Origin: Clostridiales bacterium | GTDB lineage: Bacteria; Bacillota; Clostridia; Oscillospirales; Oscillospiraceae | Direction of reading: 5' to 3' | Assembly: GCA_021205725.1 (NCBI GenBank) | Contig: JAJPWY010000020.1 | Coordinates: forward strand, 1-39,662 | DNA: 39,662 nucleotides | In this document: positions 24,458-32,686 of the stretch, in pieces | How positions within the stretch are numbered: position 1 is the first letter of the stretch | Layout: each line of letters starts with the position of its first letter | The notes under the pieces: model-generated | Seen by the model: the letters and a program-made list of their open reading frames with translations, nothing else | Database searches by the model: none | What the model was told of the DNA's origin: nothing | Translations under genes and position numbers: made by a program

Positions 24458-24983
24458 CCATCCGTACCTGCTCGGCGGCCTCCTTGCCACGGAGCACCTC
24501 GACCAGCTCCAGGCCAAAATCGAAGGAGGCTCCGGCGGCTTGTCCGGTGATGAACCGGCCGTCCCGCACCACACGGCGGCCAGTCTTGACCACGGCGGAG
24601 CCCATATCCTCCTCCATGCCGGGATAGACAATGGCGTTGCGCCGATCCAGCAGTCCCAGATGGGCCAGAACGGTGGGGGCGGCGCAGATAGCAGAGATCC
24701 AAATGCCCTGATCTGCGGCCCGCTGAAGCAGAGAGATGGCGGGAATACTGCCGGAAATGACGTTCACGCCGCCCAGTCCGCCGGGCAGCATCACCATTTC
24801 CATGTTCTCAAAGGAAACCTGATCCAAAGTCATGTCCGCCTGGACAGCGATGTTTTGACCGGAGACGACAGTCTTGCCCTCAATCCCCACCAGGGCGACG
24901 TCGATCCCCGCCCGGCGCATCAGGTCGGCGGGGCACAGGGCCTCCACCGTCTCAAATCCATCTCCCAGCAAAATGTAAACCAT
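24438..24983 (-). CDS. DJ-1/PfpI-family protein
   Basis: A 181-aa protein with the DJ-1 fold. The nucleophile is Cys100 in SAICAAP, and Glu14 in GFETVEALCPADLMRRAG stands where the DJ-1 partner Glu lies. Members act as glyoxalase/deglycase-like or redox-sensing proteins and, in other branches, as proteases; the YajL/ThiJ-type sequence here suggests protection from carbonyl or oxidative damage. The physiological substrate is not known. It lies 61 bases after tmk, has GGGGAG 10 bases before the ATG, and overlaps the cyclo-ligase gene. Confidence 0.9.
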   Translation of the reverse strand: MVYILLGDGFETVEALCPADLMRRAGIDVALVGIEGKTVVSGQNIAVQADMTLDQVSFENMEMVMLPGGLGGVNVISGSIPAISLLQRAADQGIWISAICAAPTVLAHLGLLDRRNAIVYPGMEEDMGSAVVKTGRRVVRDGRFITGQAAGASFDFGLELVEVLRGKEAAEQVRMGVHYND

Positions 24984-25044
24984 AGCAACGATTCTCCCCT
25001 CAAATTTTTATCTTTGATCCAGCTGCCAGCCGGGGGTGAATGAA

Positions 25045-25710
25045 TTACAGCACCGATTTCACGGCGGCCCAGATGTCCTCGTGAATCGCCTCGATGCTCC
25101 GCAATGCGCCGTCCTCGGTGCAGGGAATCCGCCGCCAGCCCAAAATGTCCGCCGCACGCCCGGCGCAGGTACGACAGCGAGCCAGGTAGTCCCTGTCCTG
25201 CTCGTGGATGTCGGCGTGGGTGTGGGTGGCCGCCTCCCGGGAGCGGAGAAGGGAGACGGACAGTCCGGTGGGCATATCCAAATAGCACACCAGGTCGGGC
25301 CTGGGCAGCCCAAGCCGCTGATACTCGTACTCATAGAGCCAGCGGAAGAAATCGTCCTGCTCGTCCTCTGGCAGCTTGCTCCCCTGGTGGACGGCGTTGG
25401 AGGTGGTGTACCGATCGGAGACCACCAGGCCGCCGGACTCATACCACCGGCCCCAGTCTTGGCGGTAGGAGGCATAGCGGTCTACCGCATAGAAGGAGGA
25501 AGCGGCATAGGCGTTCACATCTCCCGGATGGGTGCCGAAAGCGCCGGAGAGATAGAGCCGGATCAGGGCGGAGGACTCCTCCTGATACCTGGGAAACACC
25601 AGGCTGCGGAAAGGGAGGCCCTCTGCCTCCAGTTGCCCGGTCAGCAGACGAAATTGGGTGGATTTGCCCGACCCATCCGTGCCCTCCAGGACGATCAATT
25701 TACCTGCCAT
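25045..25710 (-). CDS. tmk: Thymidylate kinase-like protein
   Basis: A 221-aa P-loop kinase with Walker A GTDGSGKST (residues 10-18), VSDRYTTSNAVHQGSKL near 101-117 (the DR(Y) motif that holds the nucleotide) and a lid region after LVCYLDMP. It would phosphorylate dTMP to dTDP. It is a little longer and more divergent than E. coli Tmk, and similar second copies exist in Clostridia, so it might not be the sole one. The ATG at 25710 is chosen because GGAGG lies 11 bases upstream and the family starts M-x-G-K-L-I-V-L-E; a frame extension to 25737 starts before that site. First gene of the operon. Confidence 0.88.
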   Translation of the reverse strand: MAGKLIVLEGTDGSGKSTQFRLLTGQLEAEGLPFRSLVFPRYQEESSALIRLYLSGAFGTHPGDVNAYAASSFYAVDRYASYRQDWGRWYESGGLVVSDRYTTSNAVHQGSKLPEDEQDDFFRWLYEYEYQRLGLPRPDLVCYLDMPTGLSVSLLRSREAATHTHADIHEQDRDYLARCRTCAGRAADILGWRRIPCTEDGALRSIEAIHEDIWAAVKSVL

Positions 25711-25757
25711 GAGGTGAAAGGCCTCCTTTTCCCCCATAGACGGGGCGATACTTTTTA

Positions 25758-25786
25758 ACTATATCATACATGGCCCAAATTGTCCA
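25758..25786 (-). promoter_or_regulatory. Promoter of the tmk-mltG-U32 operon
   Basis: On the minus strand TGGACA (25786-25781), 17 bases, TATAGT (25763-25758): one mismatch in each box, 48 bases before the tmk start. Confidence 0.75.
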
Positions 25787-25809
25787 CTCATCTTTCAGAC
25801 GAAAAAAGA

Positions 25810-25846
25810 GCGCATATGCGCCTTCTTCCTTAAACATTTCATATGA
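25810..25846. promoter_or_regulatory. Paired CATATG palindromes upstream of hydrogenase operon
   Basis: A perfect 12-bp palindrome GCGCATATGCGC (25810-25821) and, 17 bases on, TCATATGA (25839-25846) share a CATATG core. They lie between the divergent tmk and hydrogenase promoters, 30-65 bases upstream of the hydrogenase -35. Operator function is inferred; they match no regulator I can name. Confidence 0.4.
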
Positions 25847-25875
25847 GTTTTTTCAATTGTTACGCCTTCTTGCTA

Positions 25876-25904
25876 TTGACCTTTTTCCCGTGAATCTATA
25901 TAAT
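25876..25904 (+). promoter_or_regulatory. Strong promoter of hydrogenase operon
   Basis: TTGACC (25876-25881), 17 bases, TATAAT (25899-25904): one mismatch overall. A leader of about 90 nt ends with GGAGGAGG before the large-subunit ATG. No other promoter of this strength was seen within the 13 kb that follow. Confidence 0.9.
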
Positions 25905-26000
25905 TACAACGTATGAAAAAAATGAATTCCCGTCAAAATCGCAAATGAAAACGTTTCGGCGTCGGTCGCCCAGGCCGCTGCCGCACGGAGGAGGTTCAAT

Positions 26001-27083
26001 ATGAGTTATACCATCCCCATCGGCCCCTACCATCCCGCACTGGAGGAGCCGATCCACGCCCGTCTCACGGTGGACGGAGAGGAGATCACCGACGCCAGTG
26101 TGTTTGTGGGCTACAATCACCGGGGCATTGAAAAGCTGGCCCAGGAACGGAATTTCATCCAGACCCTGGTGCTGGTGGAACGGGTCTGCGGCATTTGCTC
26201 CCACTCCCACTCTCTGACCTATGCCATGTGCATCGAGCACATCGCCGGGATGGAGGTTCCCAAGCGGGGACAGTATATCCGGGTCATCATCGAGGAGCTG
26301 GAGCGCATCCACTCCCATCTGCTCTGGCTGGGCATCGCCTGCCATATCGTGGGTCACGACAGTATGTTCATGCAGATCTGGAACGATCGGGAGCGCACCA
26401 TGGACACGCTGGAGGCCCTCACCGGCAACCGGGTCAACTACGCCATGAACACCATCGGCGGGGCCCGGCGGGATCTGGACGATGACAAGCGAAAGCTCCT
26501 GATGGAGGCCATGGACGACCTGGAGAAAAAGATGGGGCCCATCACCCACTTCCTCACCACGGACAAGACCCTGGCCATGCGCACCAAGGGGGTGGGCGTG
26601 CTCACCACCGAGGACGCCATCCGGCTGGGGGCCGCCGGGCCCCACGCCCGGGCCTCCGGGGTGGACGCCGACGTCCGCCGGGATGCTCCCTACTCCTCCT
26701 ATGAGGACTTTGAGTTTGCCGTCCCTGTCCAGCAGTCCTGCGATGTCTATGCCCGGGTGGTCATCCGGGTGCAGGAGATCTATGAGAGCATCAAAATCAT
26801 CCGTCAGGCGGTGGACAATCTGCCGGAGGGGCCCATCAACTTGGGCAACAAGATCCCCAAGGTGCCTGCCGGAGAGTTTACCGCCCGGCATGAGGCCCCC
26901 CGGGGTCCTCTGGTCTACAAGGTGGTTACGGACGGCGGCCTCACCAATTACCGGCTGAGCATCCACGTCCCCACCTTCCGCAATGCCCCCACCGTTCCCA
27001 CCATGCTCAAGGGAAACACCGTGGCCGACGCCGGGCTGATCGTGGCCTCCATCGACCCCTGCTTCTCCTGCCTGGATCGGTAA
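26001..27083 (+). CDS. [NiFe] hydrogenase large subunit, group 4 (MbhL/EchE-like)
   Basis: A 360-aa catalytic subunit related to NuoD. All four Ni-Fe ligands are present: Cys63 and Cys66 in RVCGICSHSH, and Cys354 and Cys357 in DPCFSCLDR. This separates it from complex I NuoD and from Mbx/Mbs sulfur-reducing relatives, which have lost some of these. It would reduce protons to H2 using electrons from the ferredoxin and small subunits, on the cytoplasmic side. The protein ends on the DPCxxCxxR motif, with no C-terminal extension to be cut off, and no processing protease gene is in the operon. It is first in the operon, apart from the other catalytic subunits. Confidence 0.95.
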   Translation: MSYTIPIGPYHPALEEPIHARLTVDGEEITDASVFVGYNHRGIEKLAQERNFIQTLVLVERVCGICSHSHSLTYAMCIEHIAGMEVPKRGQYIRVIIEELERIHSHLLWLGIACHIVGHDSMFMQIWNDRERTMDTLEALTGNRVNYAMNTIGGARRDLDDDKRKLLMEAMDDLEKKMGPITHFLTTDKTLAMRTKGVGVLTTEDAIRLGAAGPHARASGVDADVRRDAPYSSYEDFEFAVPVQQSCDVYARVVIRVQEIYESIKIIRQAVDNLPEGPINLGNKIPKVPAGEFTARHEAPRGPLVYKVVTDGGLTNYRLSIHVPTFRNAPTVPTMLKGNTVADAGLIVASIDPCFSCLDR

Positions 27084-27084
27084 G

Positions 27085-27426
27085 ATGCACGAGCTGGCCA
27101 TCACTCAGAGTATTCTGGACATCGCCCAGACCGCCGCTCGGGAACACAACGTCACCCGTGTCCGGGAGGTGCGCATCAAGCTGGGAGAGTATTGCGGCGT
27201 GGTTCCCCAATGTGTTCAGTACTACTTCGACGTCATCAGCAAGGGTACCGTCGCCGAGGGCGCAGTCTTGACAATGGAGCGACTTCCCATCCTCATGCGC
27301 TGTGAGGACTGCCGTTGGGAGGGGCAGGTGGACAAGCTGCACATCGTCTGTCCCGACTGCGGTAGCACCCACCTGAAGCTGCTTCAGGGCAGAGAATTTT
27401 ATGTAGAGAGTTTGGAGGTAGATTAG
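27085..27426 (+). CDS. hypA: Hydrogenase nickel-insertion protein HypA
   Basis: A 113-aa metallochaperone. MHE at the start supplies the Ni-binding His2, and two CxxC pairs (Cys73/76 and Cys89/92) form the structural zinc site. It delivers nickel to the large subunit with HypB. Length is normal. The start lies one base after the large-subunit stop, so the two are translationally coupled, which fits direct use of the product on the neighbouring subunit. Confidence 0.96.
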   Translation: MHELAITQSILDIAQTAAREHNVTRVREVRIKLGEYCGVVPQCVQYYFDVISKGTVAEGAVLTMERLPILMRCEDCRWEGQVDKLHIVCPDCGSTHLKLLQGREFYVESLEVD

Positions 27427-27432
27427 ACTTTT

Positions 27433-28107
27433 ATGGAAATCAAGGTCATGCATCAGGTCATGGAGTGGAACGAGGATGTCAGCGACGCTGTCAAGGCGGA
27501 GCTGTCCCGCCATCGGGTGTGCCTGATCAACGTGCTGGGCTCGCCGGGGGCGGGAAAGACCAGCACCATCGTCTCCCTGGTAGAGCGCCTCCGGTCGAAG
27601 TACCGGATCGGCGTCATCGAAGGGGATATCACCGGACAGATCGACGCCGAGCAGATCGACGCTCTGGGCCTTCCGGTGGTTCAGCTGGATACCGACGGGG
27701 CCTGCCACATCGAGGCCATGAGCATCCAGCATATTCTCCCCCACTTCGACCTGGACAGTCTGGACGTGCTGTTTGTGGAGAATATCGGCAACCTGGTCTG
27801 CCCTGCCGAGTTCAACATCGGCGAGAGCTTCCGTCTGGCCATCCTCAGCGTTCCCGAGGGAGACGACAAGGTGGAGAAGTATCCCCTTATGTTCTCCACC
27901 TCCCAGGCCCTGGCCATCAACAAGTACGATTTGAAGGACTACTTTGGCTTCGACGACGAGCGGGTGGAGCGCAGCGCCCGGGGAATCAACCCGGAGATTG
28001 TCCTGTTCCGCACCTCCAGCCGGGACGGGCTGGGGCTGGACGAGCTGGCAGGTTGGATCTCCCACCGTATCGACGCCGTTCTGTCGTCGGAAGATAAGGA
28101 GGGATAA
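27433..28107 (+). CDS. hypB: Hydrogenase maturation GTPase HypB
   Basis: A 224-aa GTPase that drives nickel insertion with HypA. The G1 loop GSPGAGKT is at 36-43; EGDITGQIDAEQ near 63, the ENIGNLVCPAEF metal-site segment near 117 and NKYDL (base recognition) near 160 follow. The N-terminus lacks the His-rich nickel-storage stretch and the CxxCGC motif found in some HypBs. The ribosome site GGAGG is 15 bases from the ATG, longer than usual. It closes the hyp pair before the membrane subunits. Confidence 0.96.
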   Translation: MEIKVMHQVMEWNEDVSDAVKAELSRHRVCLINVLGSPGAGKTSTIVSLVERLRSKYRIGVIEGDITGQIDAEQIDALGLPVVQLDTDGACHIEAMSIQHILPHFDLDSLDVLFVENIGNLVCPAEFNIGESFRLAILSVPEGDDKVEKYPLMFSTSQALAINKYDLKDYFGFDDERVERSARGINPEIVLFRTSSRDGLGLDELAGWISHRIDAVLSSEDKEG

Positions 28108-28109
28108 TT

Positions 28110-28646
28110 GTGGAAAAACCGTCGAAATTTGCCGTTTGGCTGTCCACCTTCCTCTTTTGTATGCTGTTCTGGCTGCTGCTGACCTGGTCGGTGGAGCCGG
28201 TGGAGCTGATTTTGGGGGCGGTCGTCAGCGCTGTGGTCGCCGCCTTCTCCGGTCGGTTCCTCATTCACAACCGGGCGTTCTATCTGTATAACCCGGTGCG
28301 GCTGGTGATGCTGCTGGTGTACAACATCTTCATCTTCTTCTGGGAGATTATCAAGGCCAACGTGAACATGGCCCGCATCGTGCTCAGTCCCAATCTGGGC
28401 AACTATCAGGCGGGTATCATCCGCATCCCTGCCTCTCCGGACATCAAAAGCGACTACGGACAGGCCATGGTGAGCAACAGCATCACCCTCACTCCCGGCA
28501 CCATCACCATGGACGTGGCCGAGGACGAGGAGGGCAATAACTACTACTACGTTCACTGGATCGATGTGACCGAGACCGACCGGGAAAAGGCCGGCGAGGT
28601 CATCAAGGGCCGGATGGAGCGTTGGATCGGGAGGATTTGGAAATGA
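28110..28646 (+). CDS. MrpE/MbhA-like membrane subunit
   Basis: A 178-aa protein of the MnhE/MrpE family. It has two N-terminal membrane helices (about 8-28 and 31-50), a third near 60-80, then a soluble domain with SNSITLTPGT near 123-132, a hallmark of MrpE. In Mrp antiporters and Mbh hydrogenase it is part of the ion-translocating membrane arm. The start is GTG, 7 bases after AAGGAGGG. It overlaps the next gene by an ATGA. Confidence 0.93.
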   Translation: MEKPSKFAVWLSTFLFCMLFWLLLTWSVEPVELILGAVVSAVVAAFSGRFLIHNRAFYLYNPVRLVMLLVYNIFIFFWEIIKANVNMARIVLSPNLGNYQAGIIRIPASPDIKSDYGQAMVSNSITLTPGTITMDVAEDEEGNNYYYVHWIDVTETDREKAGEVIKGRMERWIGRIWK

Positions 28647-28897
28647 TTGAATTCTTGATTGCGGCGATTGTCTGCGTGATACTGGATCTGTTCCTGCTCT
28701 ACCGCATTTTCAAGGGCCCCACCGCCGCTGACCGGATGTGCGCCGCTGACAGTCTGGATCTGATGTCCGCTCTGGCTCTGGCGCTCTACTCCCTGTATTC
28801 CGGCCGGGCCATCTACATGGACATCGCCCTGGTGGTGGCGCTGCTTGGCTTTGTGGGCACGGTTTTCGTGGCCCGCTATCTGGAGGGGAGGATTTAA
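28643..28897 (+). CDS. MrpF/MbhB-like membrane subunit
   Basis: An 84-aa protein with three membrane helices and the family's YRIFKGPTAADRMCAADSL loop between the first two; the Asp in the second helix side is conserved. Part of the sodium/proton module. The ATG at 28643 has GGGAGG 8 bases upstream and overlaps the MrpE stop; an in-frame TTG at 28622 would overlap MrpE more and bury the site. Confidence 0.92.
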   Translation: MIEFLIAAIVCVILDLFLLYRIFKGPTAADRMCAADSLDLMSALALALYSLYSGRAIYMDIALVVALLGFVGTVFVARYLEGRI

Positions 28898-29241
28898 TGG
28901 CTGTCAGAATCATTGTGGACATTCTCCTGGCCATCGGGCTGTTTTTCCTGATTGTAGGCACACTGGGGTACATCCGTATGCCCGACGTGTTCGGCCGTCT
29001 CCAGGCCTCCACCTGCATCGCCACCCTGGGAACCATTGCGGTGGTGCTGGCAGGGATTGTCTATGCAATCGTGGACGGCAGCGAGGTCATCGCCTACGTC
29101 AAGCTGGGACTGATCCTGGTGCTCATTATGGGCACCAACCCCGTCTCCAACCATGCCCTGTGCAAGGCCGCCTACAAAATGGGCATCAAGCCTGCCAAGG
29201 AACTGGTGATGGACGATTATAAGGAGGATGAGGTGGAATGA
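28897..29241 (+). CDS. MrpG/MbhC-like membrane subunit
   Basis: A 114-aa protein of the MnhG/MrpG family with three helices; GTLGYIRMPDVFGRLQAST near 21-39 and LMIMGTNPVSNHA-like sequence near 77-88 are the family marks. Belongs to the Mrp-type membrane arm. Start and preceding stop share bases (TAATG). Confidence 0.93.
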   Translation: MAVRIIVDILLAIGLFFLIVGTLGYIRMPDVFGRLQASTCIATLGTIAVVLAGIVYAIVDGSEVIAYVKLGLILVLIMGTNPVSNHALCKAAYKMGIKPAKELVMDDYKEDEVE

Positions 29242-29501
29242 ACGGAGTGCTCGTATTTATCCTCAACACCCTCGCCATCGTGGGCGCTGTGGCCGCCGCT
29301 GCCGTGGCTGTCCACGCCGTCCGAATGGTGGACTCGGTGATTGCCCTGGCCGCCACCGGCTCCTTTATCTCCCTGGAGTTCATCCTGCTCCAGGCTCCTG
29401 ACGTGGCCATCGCAGAGGCCAGTGTGGGGGCAGTGCTGTCCACCATCCTGTTTATCATCGCCCTGCGCAAGGTCAACGCCCACAAGGAGGATCGAAAATG
29501 A
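29238..29501 (+). CDS. MbhD-like subunit (MrpA C-terminal-type)
   Basis: An 87-aa, three-helix protein related to the DUF4040 part of MrpA. In archaeal Mbh this part is a separate protein, MbhD, as here; PDVAIAEASVGAVLSTILFIIALRK near 55-79 is the conserved region, with the Glu in the helix likely on the ion path. It overlaps both neighbours by four bases. Confidence 0.85.
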   Translation: MNGVLVFILNTLAIVGAVAAAAVAVHAVRMVDSVIALAATGSFISLEFILLQAPDVAIAEASVGAVLSTILFIIALRKVNAHKEDRK

Positions 29502-29908
29502 AGCTGAAAAAGATCCTGCTCGCCGCCAGCCTGGCCGTTCTCATGGTGTGCGGCGTCTATATGGCGGTGCTCATGGGCACCAGCGAGCCCACCTACGATG
29601 GGTCGAATACCGACCTGTTGGCTCTCTATGAGGATCCGGAGTCCTATGACAACTCGGACGCCGACGGTGTAGCCGCCATCATCGTCAATGAGAATTTGGA
29701 CAAGACCACTGCGCTCAACGTGGTATTCAGCGTCGTCTTTAACTTCCGCGGTTACGATACCATGGGCGAGAGCTTTATCCTCATCGCCGCCATTGCGGGC
29801 TGTCTGGTCATTCTCCGTAAGGCGGCAAAGAAGGCAGTCCCGGCGGATGTGCCGGAGAACGACGTTGAGACAGAAGTTGAGACAGAAAAGGAGGAGGAGA
29901 GCGAATGA
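29498..29908 (+). CDS. MbhE-like subunit
   Basis: A 136-aa protein with one helix at 5-26, an acidic outside loop (about 30-65), the conserved FNFRGYDTMGESFILIAAI stretch (about 81-100, with second helix) and a very acidic C-terminus (Glu/Asp-rich, about 113-136). The FRGYDTxGE motif belongs to the MrpA/MrpB junction, which is the separate MbhE in Mbh hydrogenase. The acidic tail is longer than I would expect. Confidence 0.82.
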   Translation: MKLKKILLAASLAVLMVCGVYMAVLMGTSEPTYDGSNTDLLALYEDPESYDNSDADGVAAIIVNENLDKTTALNVVFSVVFNFRGYDTMGESFILIAAIAGCLVILRKAAKKAVPADVPENDVETEVETEKEEESE

Positions 29909-30393
29909 AAACGGATTCCAACAAGCCGAAGATTCGCCGGAAGGATGTAATCGTCCGCTGTGCGGCGGATGTGTTCCTGCCTCTGGCCTGTATGTTTGGC
30001 TGCTACGTGGTATTCCACGGCAGCTCCAGCCCCGGCGGTGGCTTCCAGGGCGGCGTGCTCATTGCCAGCGCTATCCTGCTGGTTTTCCTGGGCCATGGCG
30101 GCAGTCAGGTGAAGGACTCGTTCAGCTCCCGGCTGCTCCACAGCAGTGAGACGATTGCGGAGATCATGTACGTGGTCATCGCCCTGCTGGGCGTCTTTAC
30201 CGGGCTGAACTTCTGCTTCAACTTCGTCTTTGCCGGATTTGAGATGGAGACCAGCATCCTGATGAACGACGCCGTGGGCTACCACGTCATGGCGGGCATC
30301 ACCTGCCTGCTCATCCTCATGCTGGGCACTCTGGATCCGGCGGAGGAGGGCGACGATACGCCCTCTGACGGAAAGGAGGATATCTCCAAATGA
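29905..30393 (+). CDS. MrpB/MbhF-like subunit
   Basis: A 162-aa protein of the MnhB family with four helices. CYVVFHGSSSPGGGFQGGVLIASAI near 34-58 is the family motif (HG-x-x-SPGGGFQGG). It is part of the Mrp-type membrane arm. The C-terminus is acidic and soluble. It overlaps the preceding and following genes by 4 bases. Confidence 0.93.
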   Translation: MKTDSNKPKIRRKDVIVRCAADVFLPLACMFGCYVVFHGSSSPGGGFQGGVLIASAILLVFLGHGGSQVKDSFSSRLLHSSETIAEIMYVVIALLGVFTGLNFCFNFVFAGFEMETSILMNDAVGYHVMAGITCLLILMLGTLDPAEEGDDTPSDGKEDISK

Positions 30394-30740
30394 TGATTGT
30401 GAACTATATCGGGGCCTTTGCCCTGATCGTACTGGGCATTTACTGCATGGTGGTGAAGCACAACCTCATCAAGACCGTCATCGGTATCGGCCTGGTGGAC
30501 TATGGAGCCAATCTGCTCATCGTCTCGGTAGGCTTTAACGACGGCGGCACAGCTCCCATCTTCAACCTGGAGGAGCTGACCCAGTCCAGCTTTTTCGTAG
30601 ACCCGGTGCCCCAGGCCCTGACCCTGACCTCTATCGTCATCGGCGCCTGCACCACTGCCATGAGTCTGTGCCTGGTCATTATGATTCATGAGCAGTACGG
30701 CACGCTGGATACCCGTAAGATCAGGAGGTTGAACGGCTGA
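30390..30740 (+). CDS. MrpC/MbhG-like subunit (NuoK-type)
   Basis: A 116-aa, three-helix protein related to NuoK. LGIYCMVVKHNLIKTVIGIGLVDYGANLLIV near 17-47 and DPVPQALTLTSIVIGACTTA near 70-89 are the typical segments. In Mbh this subunit is next to the antiporter-like MbhH. Two ATGs in tandem (30390, 30393) follow AAAGGAGG; either may be used. Confidence 0.93.
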   Translation: MMIVNYIGAFALIVLGIYCMVVKHNLIKTVIGIGLVDYGANLLIVSVGFNDGGTAPIFNLEELTQSSFFVDPVPQALTLTSIVIGACTTAMSLCLVIMIHEQYGTLDTRKIRRLNG

Positions 30741-32671
30741 TGGAAAACTTCCCGATTCTTGCCATTATGACCCTGTTCGTGTGCGCCTTCATCGTCTCCC
30801 TGGTGGGCCGCCGTAATGTGGTGGTACGCAATGTGGTGGTGACCATCGCCGTCACCGTCCCCCTGGTCATGATGCTCTGCCTCATCCCCACCGTTTTCAT
30901 CGACGGAGAGACCATCGTCTACTGGCTGGGCAACTGGGCTCCGGAGGCAGACTGGACCATCGGCATCTGCCTGGAGGTGGACGCGCTGAGCCTGTTCTTC
31001 GGCCTGATCGTCACTGTTGCGGTCTTTGTCTCCGGGCTGTACTCCTTCACCTACATGAACCATGACGACAGCCTGGTGAACTACTACACCCTGTTCCTTA
31101 TGCTCTCCGGCTCGGTGCTGGGTCTGGTGCTCTCCGGAGACCTGTTCAATATCTTCGTCATGATAGAGATCATGACCTTTACCGCCGTGGCCCTCACCGC
31201 CTTCCGCAACACCTACGAGGGCGCATTGGAAGGCGCATTCAAGTATCTGGCGGTGGGCTCTCTTGGCTCCACCTGCGTGCTGCTGGGCGTCGCTATGCTC
31301 TACTCCCAGCTCCACACCCTGAACCTGGCCCAGGTCTCCGCCCTGCTCTCCAGCCAGGGCACCAACCCGGTGACCATCGCCGCCTTTGCCTTCCTGTTCA
31401 TCGGCTTTGGCAGCAAGGCGTTCCTGTTCCCCTTCCAACCCCTGGCGGCGGACGCCCACGCAGTCGCTCCCGCCTCCATCTCCCTGATGATCTCCGGCGT
31501 GCTGACCAAGTGCGGCGTCTACGGCATCATCCGTCTGGTCTATGTGCTCTATCAGAACTATGACCAGCCCATCGTCCAGTATCTGGTCACCGGATTCGGG
31601 GCGATCAGTATGTTCGTCTGCGTCACCATGGCCTTTAACCAGCACAACTTCAAGCGGCTGCTGGCCTTCCACTCCATCTCTCAGGTGGGGTATGTCATCA
31701 CTGCTGTGGGCCTGGGCTCCATCCTGGGAGTGGGCGCAGGACTGTACCACGCCATGAACCACACCATCTTCAAGGGCCTGCTCTTTCTCACCGCCGGCGC
31801 TGTTCAGCACCAGACCGGGAGCCTGGATCTGAACCGTCTGGGCGGTCTGGGCAAGCGGATGCCCAAGACCTGTCTGCTGTTTCTCATCGGTGCGGCCTCC
31901 ATCAGCGGTCTGCCGCCCTTTAACGGCTTTGCCTCCAAGTGGATGATCTACCAGGCGGCCTTCCTCCACGGCGTCACCACCAGCAATTTCTACTTCATCT
32001 TTATCTGTGTGGTCGCCCTCATCACCAGCGTCCTGACCCTGGCCTCCTTCATCAAGGTTGCTCAGAGCGTCTTCTTCGGCCAGCTTCCGGAGGAGTACAA
32101 GGACGTAAAGGAGGTTCCCCTGACCATGCGCCTCCCCATGTGGGTGCTGGCCATCCTCTGCATCCTCACCGGCCTTTTCCCGGACTTCATCCAGGAAAAG
32201 CTCCTCACCCCGGCAGTGAACGCTGTCTTTAACGTGGTGGGCTATATCGACGCCGCCATGGGCACCGGCTACGCCGCAGCCAGCGGCGTCACCGCAGCGG
32301 GCATCGAGGGCATCGCCGTCACCGGCACCTGGTCTCCCACCTCCTGGCTGATGCTGCTGTTCTGCATCACCTGCGCCGTGGCTATCGTGTTCCTGCTGGC
32401 CAGCCCGGACGACAAGCAAAAGGGCACCCCCGTCTCCTCTGCCGACGAGACCGTCCAGCCGCTGGACGCCAAGTATGAGCCCTTCTTCTCCGGCGAGGAG
32501 GCTGTCTACTCCCAGGTGGGCGGCAGCGACCTGTTCTGGGGCTTCAAGCACAGCTGGCGGCGTTACTTCCACTTCATGCACGACTGGCACAGCGGCATCG
32601 TCAACGACTACGCCCTCTATGGAGCAGTGGCCATTGCCTTTGTCCTGCTGTTCTGCATCGTGCTGCTGTAA
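30740..32671 (+). CDS. MrpD/MbhH-like antiporter subunit with C-terminal extension
   Basis: A 643-aa NuoL/M/N-type ion-translocating subunit. It has about 14 helices in residues 1-555; EVDALSLFFGLIVTVAV near 76, the FKRLLAFHSISQVGYVIT segment near 307, and the HTIFKGLLFLTAGAVQHQTG segment near 340 hold the conserved Lys and His. MrpD and MbhH usually have about 490-510 residues. Here about 90 more follow: a polar loop (about 555-595), DLFWGFKHSWRRYFHF near 597-612, HSGIVNDYALY near 617-627 and one last helix. This may be an MbhI-type lateral helix and anchor fused to MbhH, since no separate MbhI gene exists. It overlaps MbhG by one base. Confidence 0.94.
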   Translation: MENFPILAIMTLFVCAFIVSLVGRRNVVVRNVVVTIAVTVPLVMMLCLIPTVFIDGETIVYWLGNWAPEADWTIGICLEVDALSLFFGLIVTVAVFVSGLYSFTYMNHDDSLVNYYTLFLMLSGSVLGLVLSGDLFNIFVMIEIMTFTAVALTAFRNTYEGALEGAFKYLAVGSLGSTCVLLGVAMLYSQLHTLNLAQVSALLSSQGTNPVTIAAFAFLFIGFGSKAFLFPFQPLAADAHAVAPASISLMISGVLTKCGVYGIIRLVYVLYQNYDQPIVQYLVTGFGAISMFVCVTMAFNQHNFKRLLAFHSISQVGYVITAVGLGSILGVGAGLYHAMNHTIFKGLLFLTAGAVQHQTGSLDLNRLGGLGKRMPKTCLLFLIGAASISGLPPFNGFASKWMIYQAAFLHGVTTSNFYFIFICVVALITSVLTLASFIKVAQSVFFGQLPEEYKDVKEVPLTMRLPMWVLAILCILTGLFPDFIQEKLLTPAVNAVFNVVGYIDAAMGTGYAAASGVTAAGIEGIAVTGTWSPTSWLMLLFCITCAVAIVFLLASPDDKQKGTPVSSADETVQPLDAKYEPFFSGEEAVYSQVGGSDLFWGFKHSWRRYFHFMHDWHSGIVNDYALYGAVAIAFVLLFCIVLL

Positions 32672-32686
32672 AGGAGGCGGGATACG

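Noticed and set aside
24458-24631. 58-residue N-terminal extension of 5-formyl-THF cyclo-ligase
   Set aside because: It lies wholly over the DJ-1 gene in another frame and is rich in Trp, Pro, Arg and Ser like other shadow frames.
25740-26000. Rex-type redox operator before the hydrogenase operon
   Set aside because: TTGTTA occurs once (near 25857) but without the inverted half expected for Rex.
30686-32590. 634-codon open frame on the minus strand opposite the MbhH-like gene
   Set aside because: Gly/Gln/His/Asp-rich mirror of a clear membrane-protein gene, with no family-like segment.
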